Shown here: positions 27,077 through 36,110 of the stretch, piece after piece
Position numbering within the stretch: position 1 is the stretch's first letter
How the letters are laid out: every line of letters starts with the position of its first letter
NCBI GenBank assembly: GCA_963722415.1
Contig: CAVRNI010000056.1
Location: 1 to 64,000 of the forward strand
Reading direction: 5' to 3'
Origin: JALOLG01 sp963722415
GTDB taxonomy: Bacteria > Actinomycetota > Acidimicrobiia > Acidimicrobiales > Ilumatobacteraceae
DNA: 64,000 bases
Position numbers and translations under genes: made by a program
The notes under the pieces: model-generated
Told to the model about the DNA's origin: nothing
The model's database searches: none
What the model saw: the letters and a program-made list of their open reading frames with translations, nothing else

Positions 27077-28347
27077 CCAGATCCTTCGTCGGCGACGGTG
27101 TCGCCGGTCGTGTCCGTTGTCAACTCGATGTCCGTTGCCGGCTCGGCGCCGTACTTGTCGAGGTAGCTGCGACCGAGCACCACGACGACGTCGACGCCCG
27201 CGATCCGCTCGGTCGCCTGGTTGACCTCCATCTCACCGAAGACGAGCGGATAGTTCTCCTCGACGACGTCGATGCGTGACGGATCGGCGACGAAGGCTTG
27301 CGTGATCTCTGGCACCTCCCCAGATCGTGTCACGACCGACACCACGTTGGCCTGCACGTACAGCAATCGTTTGATCGCGTCGTAGGCGACGTCGGCGCTG
27401 TTGGCGTCGATGGACTCGAGATCCTCGTCGGTGAACGCCGTCTCGATCCGGAACGTGAGTGACGGATTCGGCGCCGCGACGCGCGCCGGCGCGATCTGAC
27501 CGAACACGAGGAGCAGTTCGGCGCGGTCGGGCACGACGACGTCGACCTCACGCGGATTCGAGTCCGGATCCGGCGATTCGTAGAACACGCCGCGTGCGGC
27601 GACCGGTCCGGCGTACAAGCGGTCGAGGAACCCGTCGAGATCCGCCGGGGTCGGTACCGGAACGTCGGGCCCGACCGGCAGCGCGGAGCCGATGCCGGCA
27701 CCGACGCGTTCGGCGAGTGCTGTCCACACCGCGAGGCGCTGCGGCTCGAGCAGCGAATCGGGCGACCCGGCGACGCGTGCCGTCAGCACGCTCGCCGCGT
27801 CGGGCCCGCTCAGGGTCACCGGCCCCGCCTCGAACAGTGGCTCGTCCGAGTCGTCATCGACGACATCGGCCGGCAGCGCGACGGTGAGCTCGCCGAGCGG
27901 TGCCACGATCTCCGCGATTCGCGCCGCGTCGACGACTTCGATGACGTCGAAGGAGATCCCGGCGAGCGCCTCGGCATCGACGGCGAAGGCCTCGGGTCCA
28001 CGCACGGTGTAGGTCTCGGCGAGCGGGAAGCGATCGTCACCGAGCCCGAGCGAGCTGTCACCGGTGGCCGGCAGCACGACGATGCTCCCACCGACACCGT
28101 TCGGGGCGAGGACGAGTGCCACGACCGACGTGAGCACGTTCGCGTCGTCGACGACACCGATCAGCGCCGTGGGCGTCACGGGGAGGCGGAGCTCCGGCAA
28201 CGTCTCGGTCGCCTCTCGACCGGCGCGGGAGTCGCGCAGCGTCGCCGCGCCGACAGCGGTCAAGCTGCCGGCGATCACGATCGCCACGATCGTGGCGACG
28301 AGGGCGATGAGGGTGGCGCGACCTCGCCGCGACGCCGATGCCGTCAC
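27073..28347 (-). CDS. Membrane-anchored LCP/LytR_C-type protein
   Basis: 424 residues, intact. A short cytoplasmic start is followed by one membrane helix (ATLIALVATIVAIVIAGSLT) and a large external domain. The beginning of that domain reads like a weak LytR-CpsA-Psr core (VVALVLAPNGVGGSIVVLPA, RGPEAFAVDAEALAGISFD, GELTVALPADVVDD). The C-terminal 100 residues fit a LytR_C domain (EVPEITQAFVADPSRIDVVE, IAGVDVVVVLGRSYLDKYG). LCP proteins attach polymers to peptidoglycan, but the arginine pocket is not obvious here, so activity is uncertain. GTG 28347 overlaps the nadD stop. The gene sits between nadD and rsfS, as in many actinobacteria. Confidence 0.85.
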   Translation of the reverse strand: MTASASRRGRATLIALVATIVAIVIAGSLTAVGAATLRDSRAGREATETLPELRLPVTPTALIGVVDDANVLTSVVALVLAPNGVGGSIVVLPATGDSSLGLGDDRFPLAETYTVRGPEAFAVDAEALAGISFDVIEVVDAARIAEIVAPLGELTVALPADVVDDDSDEPLFEAGPVTLSGPDAASVLTARVAGSPDSLLEPQRLAVWTALAERVGAGIGSALPVGPDVPVPTPADLDGFLDRLYAGPVAARGVFYESPDPDSNPREVDVVVPDRAELLLVFGQIAPARVAAPNPSLTFRIETAFTDEDLESIDANSADVAYDAIKRLLYVQANVVSVVTRSGEVPEITQAFVADPSRIDVVEENYPLVFGEMEVNQATERIAGVDVVVVLGRSYLDKYGAEPATDIELTTDTTGDTVADEGSG

Positions 28348-28958
28348 TCGTTCCCCCGGTAGAGATCGCGCTGGGCGATCACCTCGAGGACGGGTTCGGT
28401 GACGAGGTAGTCGAGCGGGCGGCCGTCGGAGAAGCGGGCGCGCAGGTCGGTGCTCGACACCTCGAGCCGGGGCACCTCGACCCGGATCCACTCGACGACG
28501 TCGGGCAGTTCGACCGGTGTGCCCGGCCGGTCGACGACCACGAGCGACGACCGTTCGACGACCTCCTGGTAGCGCTCCCAGCTCGTGAGCCCGGCCGCCG
28601 CGTCATCGCCGACGATCGTGAAGAACACGGCGTCGGCGTACTCCTTCGCCAGGCGCTCGAGGGTGTCGGCGGTGTAGCTCGGCCCTCCGAGATCGATCTC
28701 GACCCGTCCCGCCACCAGCCCGGCGACCTCGGCGACCGCCGCCTCCACCATCGCCAAACGGTCCTCGGCGGGCGTGATCCGCCGGGAGCCTTCCTTCTGC
28801 CACGGGACGTTGGCGACCATCAAGATGACGACATCGAGCGATAACGCGTGCCGGACGTTCACCGCGGTCACGAGGTGCCCCACGTGCGGGGGGTCGAATG
28901 TACCACCGAAGAGGCCGATACGCTGGGGTTTCTCGGCCAGGGACGGCACGGGGCGCAA
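28344..28958 (-). CDS. nadD: Nicotinate-nucleotide adenylyltransferase
   Basis: About 204 residues, intact. NadD adenylates nicotinic acid mononucleotide in NAD synthesis. The N-terminal IGLFGGTFDPPHVGHLVTAV contains the G-G-T-F-D-P-x-H-x-G-H nucleotidyltransferase motif, and VPRLEVSSTDLRARFSDGRP holds the ISSTxIR-type motif. PWQKEGSRRITPAEDRLAMV matches the substrate-binding loop. The frame opens with TTG 28958; GTG 28949 is possible. It is the first gene of the nadD - LytR_C - rsfS operon and divergent from the sigma factor gene. Confidence 0.95.
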   Translation of the reverse strand: MRPVPSLAEKPQRIGLFGGTFDPPHVGHLVTAVNVRHALSLDVVILMVANVPWQKEGSRRITPAEDRLAMVEAAVAEVAGLVAGRVEIDLGGPSYTADTLERLAKEYADAVFFTIVGDDAAAGLTSWERYQEVVERSSLVVVDRPGTPVELPDVVEWIRVEVPRLEVSSTDLRARFSDGRPLDYLVTEPVLEVIAQRDLYRGNE

Positions 28959-29017
28959 GTGTACGCGCCGCGTGGCCGGTTCCGTACGGCGCCTGCCAGA
29001 GCCGCCTTGACACGTCT

Positions 29018-29026
29018 TGATACAAT
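29018..29026 (+). promoter_or_regulatory. Extended -10 promoter element before the sigma gene
   Basis: TG-A-TACAAT is a good extended -10 (TGnTATAAT type). It lies 217 bases before the sigma factor ATG, implying a leader of about 210 bases. A TTGACA at 29007-29012 is only 8 bases away and cannot be its -35. Confidence 0.45.
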
Positions 29027-29242
29027 GGAAAGTCGGTCGATCACCCCCCGATCGGCAGTCTTGGACGGATTACATCGATCTGGCCCCGATCCGGAATACC
29101 AGCGGCCCCGAACGAGGTTGTACCAGGCGTTGATCACGTCCGAGATGCGATCCAACCCCTCAACTCCCCCCCTCGCGACGCCGATGGTTTCACCAAGGCC
29201 TCGCCTGGAAATCCTTACTCACGAAATGGTTGTACGAAACGT

Positions 29243-30070
29243 ATGAATGACTCCATCGGTCTGTACCTCAACGACATCGGCAAGGTGCCTCTGCTCACTG
29301 CCGAGGACGAGCGCGAGCTGTCGCGCGTCATCGAGACCGGTCGCGAAGCTGCCGAGAAGCTCGAGACCGGCAAGCGGTCAGCCGACCTGAAGGCCGCCGT
29401 GGCGGCCGCCGCCGAAGCGAAGGATCGCTTCATCCGCGCCAACCTGCGCCTCGTCGTCAGCATCGCCCGCCGGTATCCCCTGCCGCAGGGCATGGATCTG
29501 CTCGACCTCATCCAGGAGGGCAACCTCGGCCTCGAGCACGCGGTCGACAAGTTCGACTGGCGGCGTGGCTTCAAGTTCTCGACCTACGCGACGTTCTGGA
29601 TCCGCCAGGCGATCGGCCGGGCCCTCGACCAGAAGGCCAGTCTGATCCGCATTCCCGGTGACCGCTCGGCCAGCCTCCGTGCTGCGCTGCGCCAGGCTTC
29701 CGGCGACGGCGAGACGCTCGACCAGGCCAACGCCGAACTGCACCGCCTGACCACCCCGGTCTCGCTCGACAAGACGGTCGGCGACGACGGCGATGCCACG
29801 CTCGGCGACCTGATGGACAACGGCGAGGGCACGCCCGAAGACCGCGTCATGACGATGGTCGACAGCGACCTGCTCGACGAGCTGCTCGGCACGCTCGACG
29901 GGCGCGCCCGGTTCGCGGTCGAAGCCCGCTTCGGTTTGCTCGACGGCGAGCGCAAGAGCTTCCGCGAGGTCGGCGAGAGTCTCGGCGTCACCGCCGAGGC
30001 CGCCCGTCGTCTCGTCAGCCGGGCCGTCGCCGGCCTGCGCGACGACGCCGAGCGGATCCTCTCCGTCTGA
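29243..30070 (+). CDS. Sigma-70 family RNA polymerase sigma factor (group 2-like)
   Basis: 275 residues, intact. The order is region 1.2 (IGLYLNDIGKVPLLTAEDER), region 2 (FIRANLRLVVSIARRYPLPQ, DLIQEGNLGLEHAVDKFDWR, FKFSTYATFWIRQAIGRALD), region 3 (IRIPGDRSASLRAALRQAS) and region 4 (ARFAVEARFGLLDGERKSFR, GVTAEAARRLVSRAVAGLR). Region 2 is close to the housekeeping type, but the protein is short and lacks region 1.1, as in SigB/HrdD-type alternative sigmas. Region 4.2 reads EAARRLVSRA where primary sigmas have ERIRQIEAKA, so the -35 preference may differ. A strong terminator follows at 30101. Confidence 0.93.
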   Translation: MNDSIGLYLNDIGKVPLLTAEDERELSRVIETGREAAEKLETGKRSADLKAAVAAAAEAKDRFIRANLRLVVSIARRYPLPQGMDLLDLIQEGNLGLEHAVDKFDWRRGFKFSTYATFWIRQAIGRALDQKASLIRIPGDRSASLRAALRQASGDGETLDQANAELHRLTTPVSLDKTVGDDGDATLGDLMDNGEGTPEDRVMTMVDSDLLDELLGTLDGRARFAVEARFGLLDGERKSFREVGESLGVTAEAARRLVSRAVAGLRDDAERILSV

Positions 30071-30100
30071 CACCTCGCTTCATCCACATACCTCTTTGAC

Positions 30101-30132
30101 CACCGAGCAGCCGGGAAACCGGCTGCTCGGTG
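30101..30132 (+). terminator. Strong hairpin terminator with GAAA loop
   Basis: A perfect 14-bp stem, CACCGAGCAGCCGG / CCGGCTGCTCGGTG, closed by a GAAA tetraloop, 30 bases after the sigma factor stop. Only a weak T tract (TCGTTTC) follows, as is usual in high-GC actinobacteria. Confidence 0.85.
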
Positions 30133-30161
30133 TCGTTTCGGCCGCCAGTAGGCTCGCCGTC

Positions 30162-31519
30162 GTGGCAACGGCGTGGACTCCGACCTCGTGGCACAACCAC
30201 CCCGCCGGGCAGCAACCCGAGTGGCCCGACGACGGCGACCTCGAGCGTGCGCTCAAGCAGATCGAGGGATTTCCGCCGCTGGTGTTCGCCGGGGAGGCGC
30301 GTTCGCTGCAAGCCGGGTTGGCGCAGGTCGCGGCCGGCAACGCGTTCCTGCTGCAGGCAGGCGACTGCGCCGAGAGCTTCGAGGACTTCTCCGCCAACAA
30401 CATCCGTGAGAAGCTGCGCGTGATCCTCCAGATGGCGGTCGTCCTCATGTACTCGATGGGGGTGCCGGTCGTGAAGGTCGGCCGGATCGCCGGTCAGTTC
30501 GCCAAGCCCCGGTCGGCACTCACGGAGCTGATCGGCGACGACGAGATCCCCGTGTTCCGCGGCCACAGCGTGAACGACCCGGCGCCCACCGCCGCGGCCA
30601 GGATCCCCGCGGCCGACCGCCTCGTGCAGTCGTACCATCAGTCGGCCTCGACGTTGAACCTGCTGCGGGCGTTCACCAAGGGCGGGTTCGCCTCCCTCGA
30701 CCGCGTGCACGCCTGGACCCAGGAGTTCGTGTCGTCGAGCCCCGAGGGCCGCCGCTACGAGCAGGTCGCGAGCGACATCGAGCGGGCGCTGCAGTTCATG
30801 CGCGCCTGCGGGATGGACGTCGAGTCGAACGCCGGTCTGCGCGAGGTCGACGTCTACACCAGCCACGAGGCGCTGCTGCTCGGTTACGAGACGCGCGCTC
30901 ACCCGTCAGGACTCCACGACCGGCGGCTGGTACGACTGCTCCGCCCACATGCTCTGGATCGGCGAGCGCACCCGCGAGCTCGACGGCGCGCATGTCGAGT
31001 TCCTGCGTGGCGTCGGCAACCCGATCGGCTGCAAGGTCGGCCCCACCACCACCGTCACCGACGTCTTGCAGCTGTGCGACGCCCTCAACCCGGCGCGCAT
31101 CCCCGGGCGGCTCACCCTGATCTCGCGGATGGGTGCCGACCACGTCGAGACCAAGCTGCGTCCGCTCCTGCGCGCCGTCGTCGACGCCGGGCACCCCGTC
31201 GTGTGGGCCTGCGACCCGATGCACGGCAACACCTACACCGCGCCGAACGGTCGCAAGACGCGCCACTTCGAGTCGATCATGCGCGAGATCGAGGGGTTCG
31301 TGAGTGCCCACCGGGCCGAGAACACCTGGCCGGGCGGCATCCACGTCGAGCTCACCGGTGAGAACGTCACCGAATGCCTCGGCGGCGCCGACGACGGTGT
31401 CCGACAGCGACCTCGACCATCGCTACGAGACGGTGTGCGACCCGCGGCTCAACGGCCGCCAGGCGCTCGAGCTCGCCTTCCGCACGGCCGAGCTGATCCG
31501 GGCGAACCAGCCGATCTGA
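30162..31519 (+). CDS. aroG: Class II 3-deoxy-7-phosphoheptulonate (DAHP) synthase (frameshifted)
   Basis: First enzyme of the shikimate pathway, joining PEP and erythrose-4-phosphate; class II (plant/actinobacterial) type of about 450 residues. Signatures are FAGEARSLQAGLAQVAAGNA, LLQAGDCAESFEDFSANNIR, KVGRIAGQFAKPRS, GGWYDCSAHMLWIGERTREL, NPIGCKVGPTTT, ISRMGADHVETKLRPLL, ACDPMHGNTYTAPNG and HVELTGENVTECLGGADD. Frame changes near 30895 and 31400 (an extra G after GACGAC) break it. GTG 30162 begins VATAWTPTSWHNHPAGQQPE, matching the family N-terminus. It follows the terminator directly, so it has its own promoter. Confidence 0.94.
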
Positions 31520-31548
31520 ACCAGCCGAACTGATCCAGGGACCGACCC

Positions 31549-32389
31549 GTGCACGCGCTCCGACGGGTCAGCGAGTGGCCGGTGGACAACGTCACCGCCG
31601 CCGTCGTCCGGCCCGGACACGAGCTCCGGACGTGTTCGGCGACCTCGACCACGCGTACCGGCTGGCGTCGATCAGCAAGCCGCTCACGGCATGGGCCACG
31701 CTCGTCGCCGTCGAGGAGGGCATCGTCACGCTCGACGACCGGCCCCGCGGCGTCGAGGTCCAGGAGGGCTGCACGCTGCGGCACCTGCTGTCGCATGCCG
31801 GTGGGTACCCGTTCGACGGGCGCCGACGCCGATCGCGCCGTCCCGGACGTCGTCGGATCTACTCGAACACCGGGTTCGAGCTCGCCGCGGCCGAGGTCGA
31901 CGGCGGCATGCGGCATGCCGTTCGCGGAGTACCTGCACGAAGCCGTGTTCGAGCCGCTCGGAATGGCCGCATCCGAGCTTCGACGGGTCACCCGCCCACG
32001 GCGTGCTGGACGACGACGGCCGATCTGACCGCTTTGCCGGCGAATTGATGCGGCCCGTGCTCCTCGCGCCACCCACGGCATCCGACGCGATTCGGCCGCA
32101 GTACGCGGATCTGAGCGGTATCGTGCCGGAGGTGGGCAGCTTTACGCCTTGCCCCTGGGGACTCGGGGTCGAAATCCACGGTGCCAAGCACCCGCATTGG
32201 ATGGGCCGCGACAACTCCCCCGAGACGTTCGGTCACTTCGGCGGCGCCGGCACGATGATGTGGGTCGACCCGATCGCCGACTGTGCGCTCATCGCCCTCA
32301 CCGATCGGCCGACCGACGAATGGATGACCGACGCGCTGAGGCTGTGGCCGGAGCTCTCCGACGCCGTCCTGGCGGAGGTCGCCGGATGA
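31549..32389 (+). CDS. Beta-lactamase-related serine hydrolase (frameshifted)
   Basis: A class C beta-lactamase/esterase-fold hydrolase of about 280 residues. The catalytic S-x-x-K is in AYRLASISKPLTAWATLVAV, the Y-x-N motif in RRIYSNTGFELAAAEVD, and a C-terminal HFGGAGTMMWVDPIADCALI replaces the KTG-type motif with H-x-G. TLRHLLSHAGGYPF is typical of this group. Such proteins are usually esterases or peptidases rather than resistance enzymes. Several frame changes occur at 31620-31650, 31820-31850, 31910 and 31975. It overlaps the next gene by four bases (ATGA). Confidence 0.83.
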
Positions 32390-32845
32390 AGCAACGCTTC
32401 CAGCACGGCGACCGGGTCCGGGTCGAGACGATCGGCGACGACGGACTGCCCGCTCGTGCGCTACGGATTCGTCGGCGGGCTGGTCGGCGATCAGGGTCCG
32501 GTGGTGGTGATGCTCGACGGCGACCTCAAGAACGACTTCATCGTCGACCGCTCCGAGATCCAGCCGGTGACGATCACCAATCTCGAGCTCCGCCTGGAGG
32601 GCACCGATCTGCTCGACGACCCGGCGTTGCGTCAGGGCCTCGTCAACCTCTGGTCGGCCGAGGCCGAGGAGGCCGGGTTGGCGATCGGAACCCTGACCTG
32701 CATCGGCGCCGGGGTGCGCGACTCACGCGAGGGCTACGCGCTCGCCGAGTTGTTCGCCGGTGGTGAGCCGTACGTGTTGCGGGCGATCCGCGAGTCCAAC
32801 GGCTCCGAATACGTCCGCGTCCGCGCCGACCGCCCCGTCCTCTGA
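32386..32845 (+). CDS. Hypothetical protein, about 150 residues
   Basis: ATG 32386 overlaps the hydrolase stop, so the two are coupled. The first 20 residues (MKQRFQHGDRVRVETIGDDG) look like a small SH3/KOW-type barrel start. After one frame change near 32450 (an extra C) the protein continues RYGFVGGLVGDQGPVVVMLD, SEIQPVTITNLELRLEG, LVNLWSAEAEEAGLAIGTLT and ends RVRADRPVL. No family recognised. It might be a regulatory or binding partner of the hydrolase; this is a guess from the coupling. Confidence 0.7.
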
Positions 32846-32856
32846 CAATCTCCGAA

Positions 32857-32899
32857 CTGTCTGCTTCAGAACGCGCCCACGGCGGTATGAAGCAGACAG
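32857..32899. repeat. Dispersed palindromic element, copy A
   Basis: Arms CTGTCTGCTTCA (32857-32868) and TGAAGCAGACAG (32888-32899) are perfect complements around a 19-base loop. It lies between two convergent genes, where it could form a bidirectional terminator. The same arms recur at 46332, 59713 and 59773, with a diverged copy at 45628. Confidence 0.85.
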
Positions 32900-32928
32900 A
32901 ACTCGAAGGCGGTTCGGGCGTTGCGGCG

Positions 32929-34130
32929 TCAGAGGCGTTCGATGATCATGGCCATGCCTTGGCCGCCGCCGACGCACATCGTCTCGAGGCCGTAGCGGCC
33001 GTCGGTCTCCTGGAGGCCGTGGATGAGCGTGGTCATGATGCGGGCACCGGTCATCCCGAAGGGGTGGCCGAGGGCGATGGAACCGCCGTGCACGTTGAGC
33101 TTGTCCCACTCGATGCCGAGGTTGGCGGCCGACGGGATGACCTGGGCGGCGAACGCCTCGTTGATCTCGACCAGGTCGATGTCGTCGATCGTCAGGCCGG
33201 CCCGCTCGAGCGCTTGGCGGCTGGCGCCGATCGGCCCGAGCCCCATGATCTCGGGATCGAGCGCCGGAGACGCCCGACGACACGACCCGGGCCAGCGGAG
33301 TCAGACCGAGCGACGCCGCCTTCGAATCACTCATCACGAGCACCGCCGCGGCGCCGTCGTTGAGCGGGCATGCGTTGCCGGCGGTGATCCGGCCATCGGG
33401 GCGGAAGACCGGCTTGAGGCCGGCCAACCCCTCGGCCGTCGTGCCCGCCCGCGGACCGTCGTCGGCCGACACGACGGTGCCGTCGGGCAGCGTGACGGGG
33501 GTGATCTCGTCGGCGAAGAAGCCGTTCTCGACGTTGGCGACGGCGCGTTGCTGGCTGAGCGCGGCGAACTCGTCCATCTGCTCGCGGGTGACGTTCTCGA
33601 TCTCCGCCACGTTCTCGGCGGTCTGGCCCATCGAGATGTAGATGTCGGGCAGGCCCTCCTGGGGCGTCCACGGCGCCTGCCCACCCTGCGAACGCAGCGC
33701 GGTGCGCTCGCCGGACGGCTTGAAGGTGTCGTTCGGCGCCGTGTCGCTCGCGCCGTTGCCGTAGCGGCTGACGGTCTCGACACCCGGCGGCGATGAAGCA
33801 GTCGCCCTCGCCGGCCTTGATGGCGTGGGCGGCCATGCGGATCGTCTGCAGGCTCGACGAGCAGTAGCGGTTGACGGTCACCCCTGGGACCTCGTCGAGC
33901 CCGGCGAGGATCGCCACCACACGGGCGATGTTGAACCCGGCCTCGCCGGCTGGCTGGCCGCACCCCATGATCAGATCCTCGACGTCGGACGCCTGGACCT
34001 GGGGCACCTTGGCCATCAACGCCTTCACGATCTGCGCCGACAAGTCGTCGGGGCGGATGCTCACCATTGACCCTTTGGCGGCACGCCCGATCGGGCTGCG
34101 AGCGGTGGCGACGATGACGGCTTCAGGCAT
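32929..34130 (-). CDS. Acetyl-CoA acetyltransferase / thiolase (frameshifted)
   Basis: A thiolase of about 400 residues. The nucleophile Cys is in VTVNRYCSSSLQTIRMAAHA. The later conserved blocks NVHGGSIALGHPFGMTGARI (His) and MCVGGGQGMAMIIE (second Cys) are present, as is DLVEINEAFAAQVIPSAANL. Frame changes occur near 33785 and 33260, each consistent with one extra base. ATG 34130 is chosen; a GTG nine bases earlier is possible. It acts in beta-oxidation or acetoacetyl-CoA metabolism. It is divergent from a cytochrome P450, a pairing often seen in lipid or sterol degradation regions, though nothing else here proves that. Confidence 0.88.
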
Positions 34131-34235
34131 GCCGTTCACGTTAGTTACCACCCGGTAGCAAACCCAACCTCGCGGCCCGCCGTCCGGGTGGCCCGGTACG
34201 TCGCGCATCCCGGGACGCCCGTACGATCCGGTCGC

Positions 34236-35489
34236 ATGGATCTGCCAGCGGTCGCCCTCGACGACTTCGACCTGTCCGACTTCGAGTTCTGGATCGCCGA
34301 CCGCGCGTTCCGTGAGGGCGCCTTCAAGACGCTTCGCGACACGCCCGGCCTGCAGTTCTACACCGAGCGGGTGATCGAGGGCTTCCCGTTCCCGCCGGGC
34401 CCCGGCTACTACGCGCTCGCCCGCCACGAGGACGTCTGGGCCGTCAGCCGCAACGCCCCGTTGTTCTGCTCCGGGCAGGGCTCCAACATCGGCGATCTCC
34501 CGCAGGAGATGAACGAGTTCTTCGGCTCGATGATCAACATGGACGATCCGAAGCACTTCCGCCTGCGCTCGATCGTGTCGAAGGGCTTCACGCCGAAAGA
34601 GGTCGCGCGGGTCGAGCAGTACGTCCACGAGAAGGCCGAGCGGCTCGTCGACCGTCTGCTCGACAAGTTCCCCGAAGGCCAATGCGACTTCGTCGAGCAC
34701 ATCGCGGCACCGCTGCCACTCGAGATCGTGTGCGACATGATGGGCATCCCCGAGGAGGACACGGCGCGGATCTTCGGGTGGACGAACGTCATCCTCGGCG
34801 CCGCCGACCCCGAGTTCGGCGGCAACTACGAGGCCCTGATGGTCAGCGCGCTCGACATGTTCCAGTACGCGCAGGAGCTCGGCGAGAACCGCCGCGCCCA
34901 CCCCACCGACGACATCACGTCGATCATGATGAACGCCGAGGTCGACGGCGAGCAGCTGACCCCGCAGGAGTTCGGATCGTTCTTCATCCTGCTCGTCGTC
35001 GCCGGCAACGAGACGACCCGCAACGCGATCAGCCACGGGATGAAGGCGCTCACCGACTTCCCCGAGCAGCGCGAGCTGTGGTGGAACGACTTCGAGACGC
35101 ACACCCGCACCGCCGTCGACGAGATCGTCCGATGGGCGACACCCGTCGTCCACTTCCGTCGCACGGCGACCGCCGACACGGAGATCGCCGGGCAGGAACT
35201 GCACGCCGGCGACAAGGTCGTGATGTTCTACTCGTCGGCCAACCGCGACGAGCGGGTGTTCGACGATCCGTACCGGTTCGACGTGACCCGCCCGCTCCAG
35301 CCGCCCCAAACCGGGTTCGGCGCCGGCGGTCCGCACTTCTGCCTCGGCGCCAACCTCGCCCGCCGGGAGATCAGCGTGATGTTCGACGAGATCCGCCGCC
35401 GCCTGCCCGACCTGCGCATCACCGGCGAACCCGACTACCTCCAGAGCAACTTCATCAACGGCATCAAGCACCTCCCGTGCGCCTGGTGA
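34236..35489 (+). CDS. Cytochrome P450
   Basis: 417 residues, intact, soluble bacterial type. The I-helix oxygen-activation motif is LVVAGNETTRNAIS (AGNETT rather than AGHET). The K-helix E-x-x-R is AVDEIVRWATPV, and the heme-binding loop is FGAGGPHFCLGANLAR with the cysteine ligand. The I-helix Asn (AGNET) is characteristic of the CYP125/CYP142/CYP124-like steroid and lipid hydroxylases of actinobacteria, which makes sterol or branched-lipid oxidation the most likely role. It overlaps the next gene by four bases (GTGA) and is divergent from the thiolase. A redox partner is not encoded nearby. Confidence 0.93.
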   Translation: MDLPAVALDDFDLSDFEFWIADRAFREGAFKTLRDTPGLQFYTERVIEGFPFPPGPGYYALARHEDVWAVSRNAPLFCSGQGSNIGDLPQEMNEFFGSMINMDDPKHFRLRSIVSKGFTPKEVARVEQYVHEKAERLVDRLLDKFPEGQCDFVEHIAAPLPLEIVCDMMGIPEEDTARIFGWTNVILGAADPEFGGNYEALMVSALDMFQYAQELGENRRAHPTDDITSIMMNAEVDGEQLTPQEFGSFFILLVVAGNETTRNAISHGMKALTDFPEQRELWWNDFETHTRTAVDEIVRWATPVVHFRRTATADTEIAGQELHAGDKVVMFYSSANRDERVFDDPYRFDVTRPLQPPQTGFGAGGPHFCLGANLARREISVMFDEIRRRLPDLRITGEPDYLQSNFINGIKHLPCAW

Positions 35490-35985
35490 ACGTCGAACCG
35501 CGTCCGATGACGGACGGCGAGCGCGAGCACTGGTCGCGTCTGCTCACCAAGGTCGGGTGGCTGTTCACGCTCGCCGAGTTGGCGATCGCCGCCGCCATCG
35601 TCAACCGGGCCCGGGCGGTCACGACCTCGAGCTTCGAGGACGGTGTGTGGGGTCAGCGGGTCGAGATCCTCAGCTTCCTCAGCCTGCCCCAGAACGTCGT
35701 CGTCCTGGTTCCGGCAGCGGCCGCGGCGGTGGCTGGAACGTTGACGGCCCGGGGCACGCTCGCCGCGCTCGAGCCGTGGCTGGAGCGGCTGCTGCGGCTC
35801 GTCGCGGGACTCGCCTGGCGGTGATCGCTCTCGGTGCGGTCGGCATCATCGACGTCCTCGTCAGGGCCGGCGACTCGATCAGCGACTTCAGTGACATCGT
35901 CAACCGGCTCGGCGGGATCCTGATGGGCGTCGCCATCGCCCGCCTGTGCCTCGAGGCGGAGCGATCCCGCACGCACGCGGAGTGA
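35486..35985 (+). CDS. Small membrane protein coupled to the P450 gene (frameshifted)
   Basis: About 165 residues with three or four predicted helices: LLTKVGWLFTLAELAIAAAI, SLPQNVVVLVPAAAAAVAGT and, after a frame change near 35815, LAVIALGAVGIIDVLVRAG and IVNRLGGILMGVAIARLCLE. No enzymatic motif is seen and no family recognised. GTG 35486 overlaps the P450 stop, so it is probably translated with it. About 125 bases to coxM follow with no feature that I see. Confidence 0.68.
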
Positions 35986-36110
35986 TGGCACGCTCCGGAA
36001 GTTCGTGACCGGCTGCCGGGCCGTGAAGTTGACGCCGCAAACGATTCGGGGCGAGACTCCAACCATCGGGTTGCGCGCGGGGGCACGCGGACCCAGAGCA
36101 GGAGGTACCC

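Noticed and set aside
29007..29012. TTGACA taken as the -35 of the sigma gene promoter
   Set aside because: Only 8 bases before the TACAAT -10; too close to work together.
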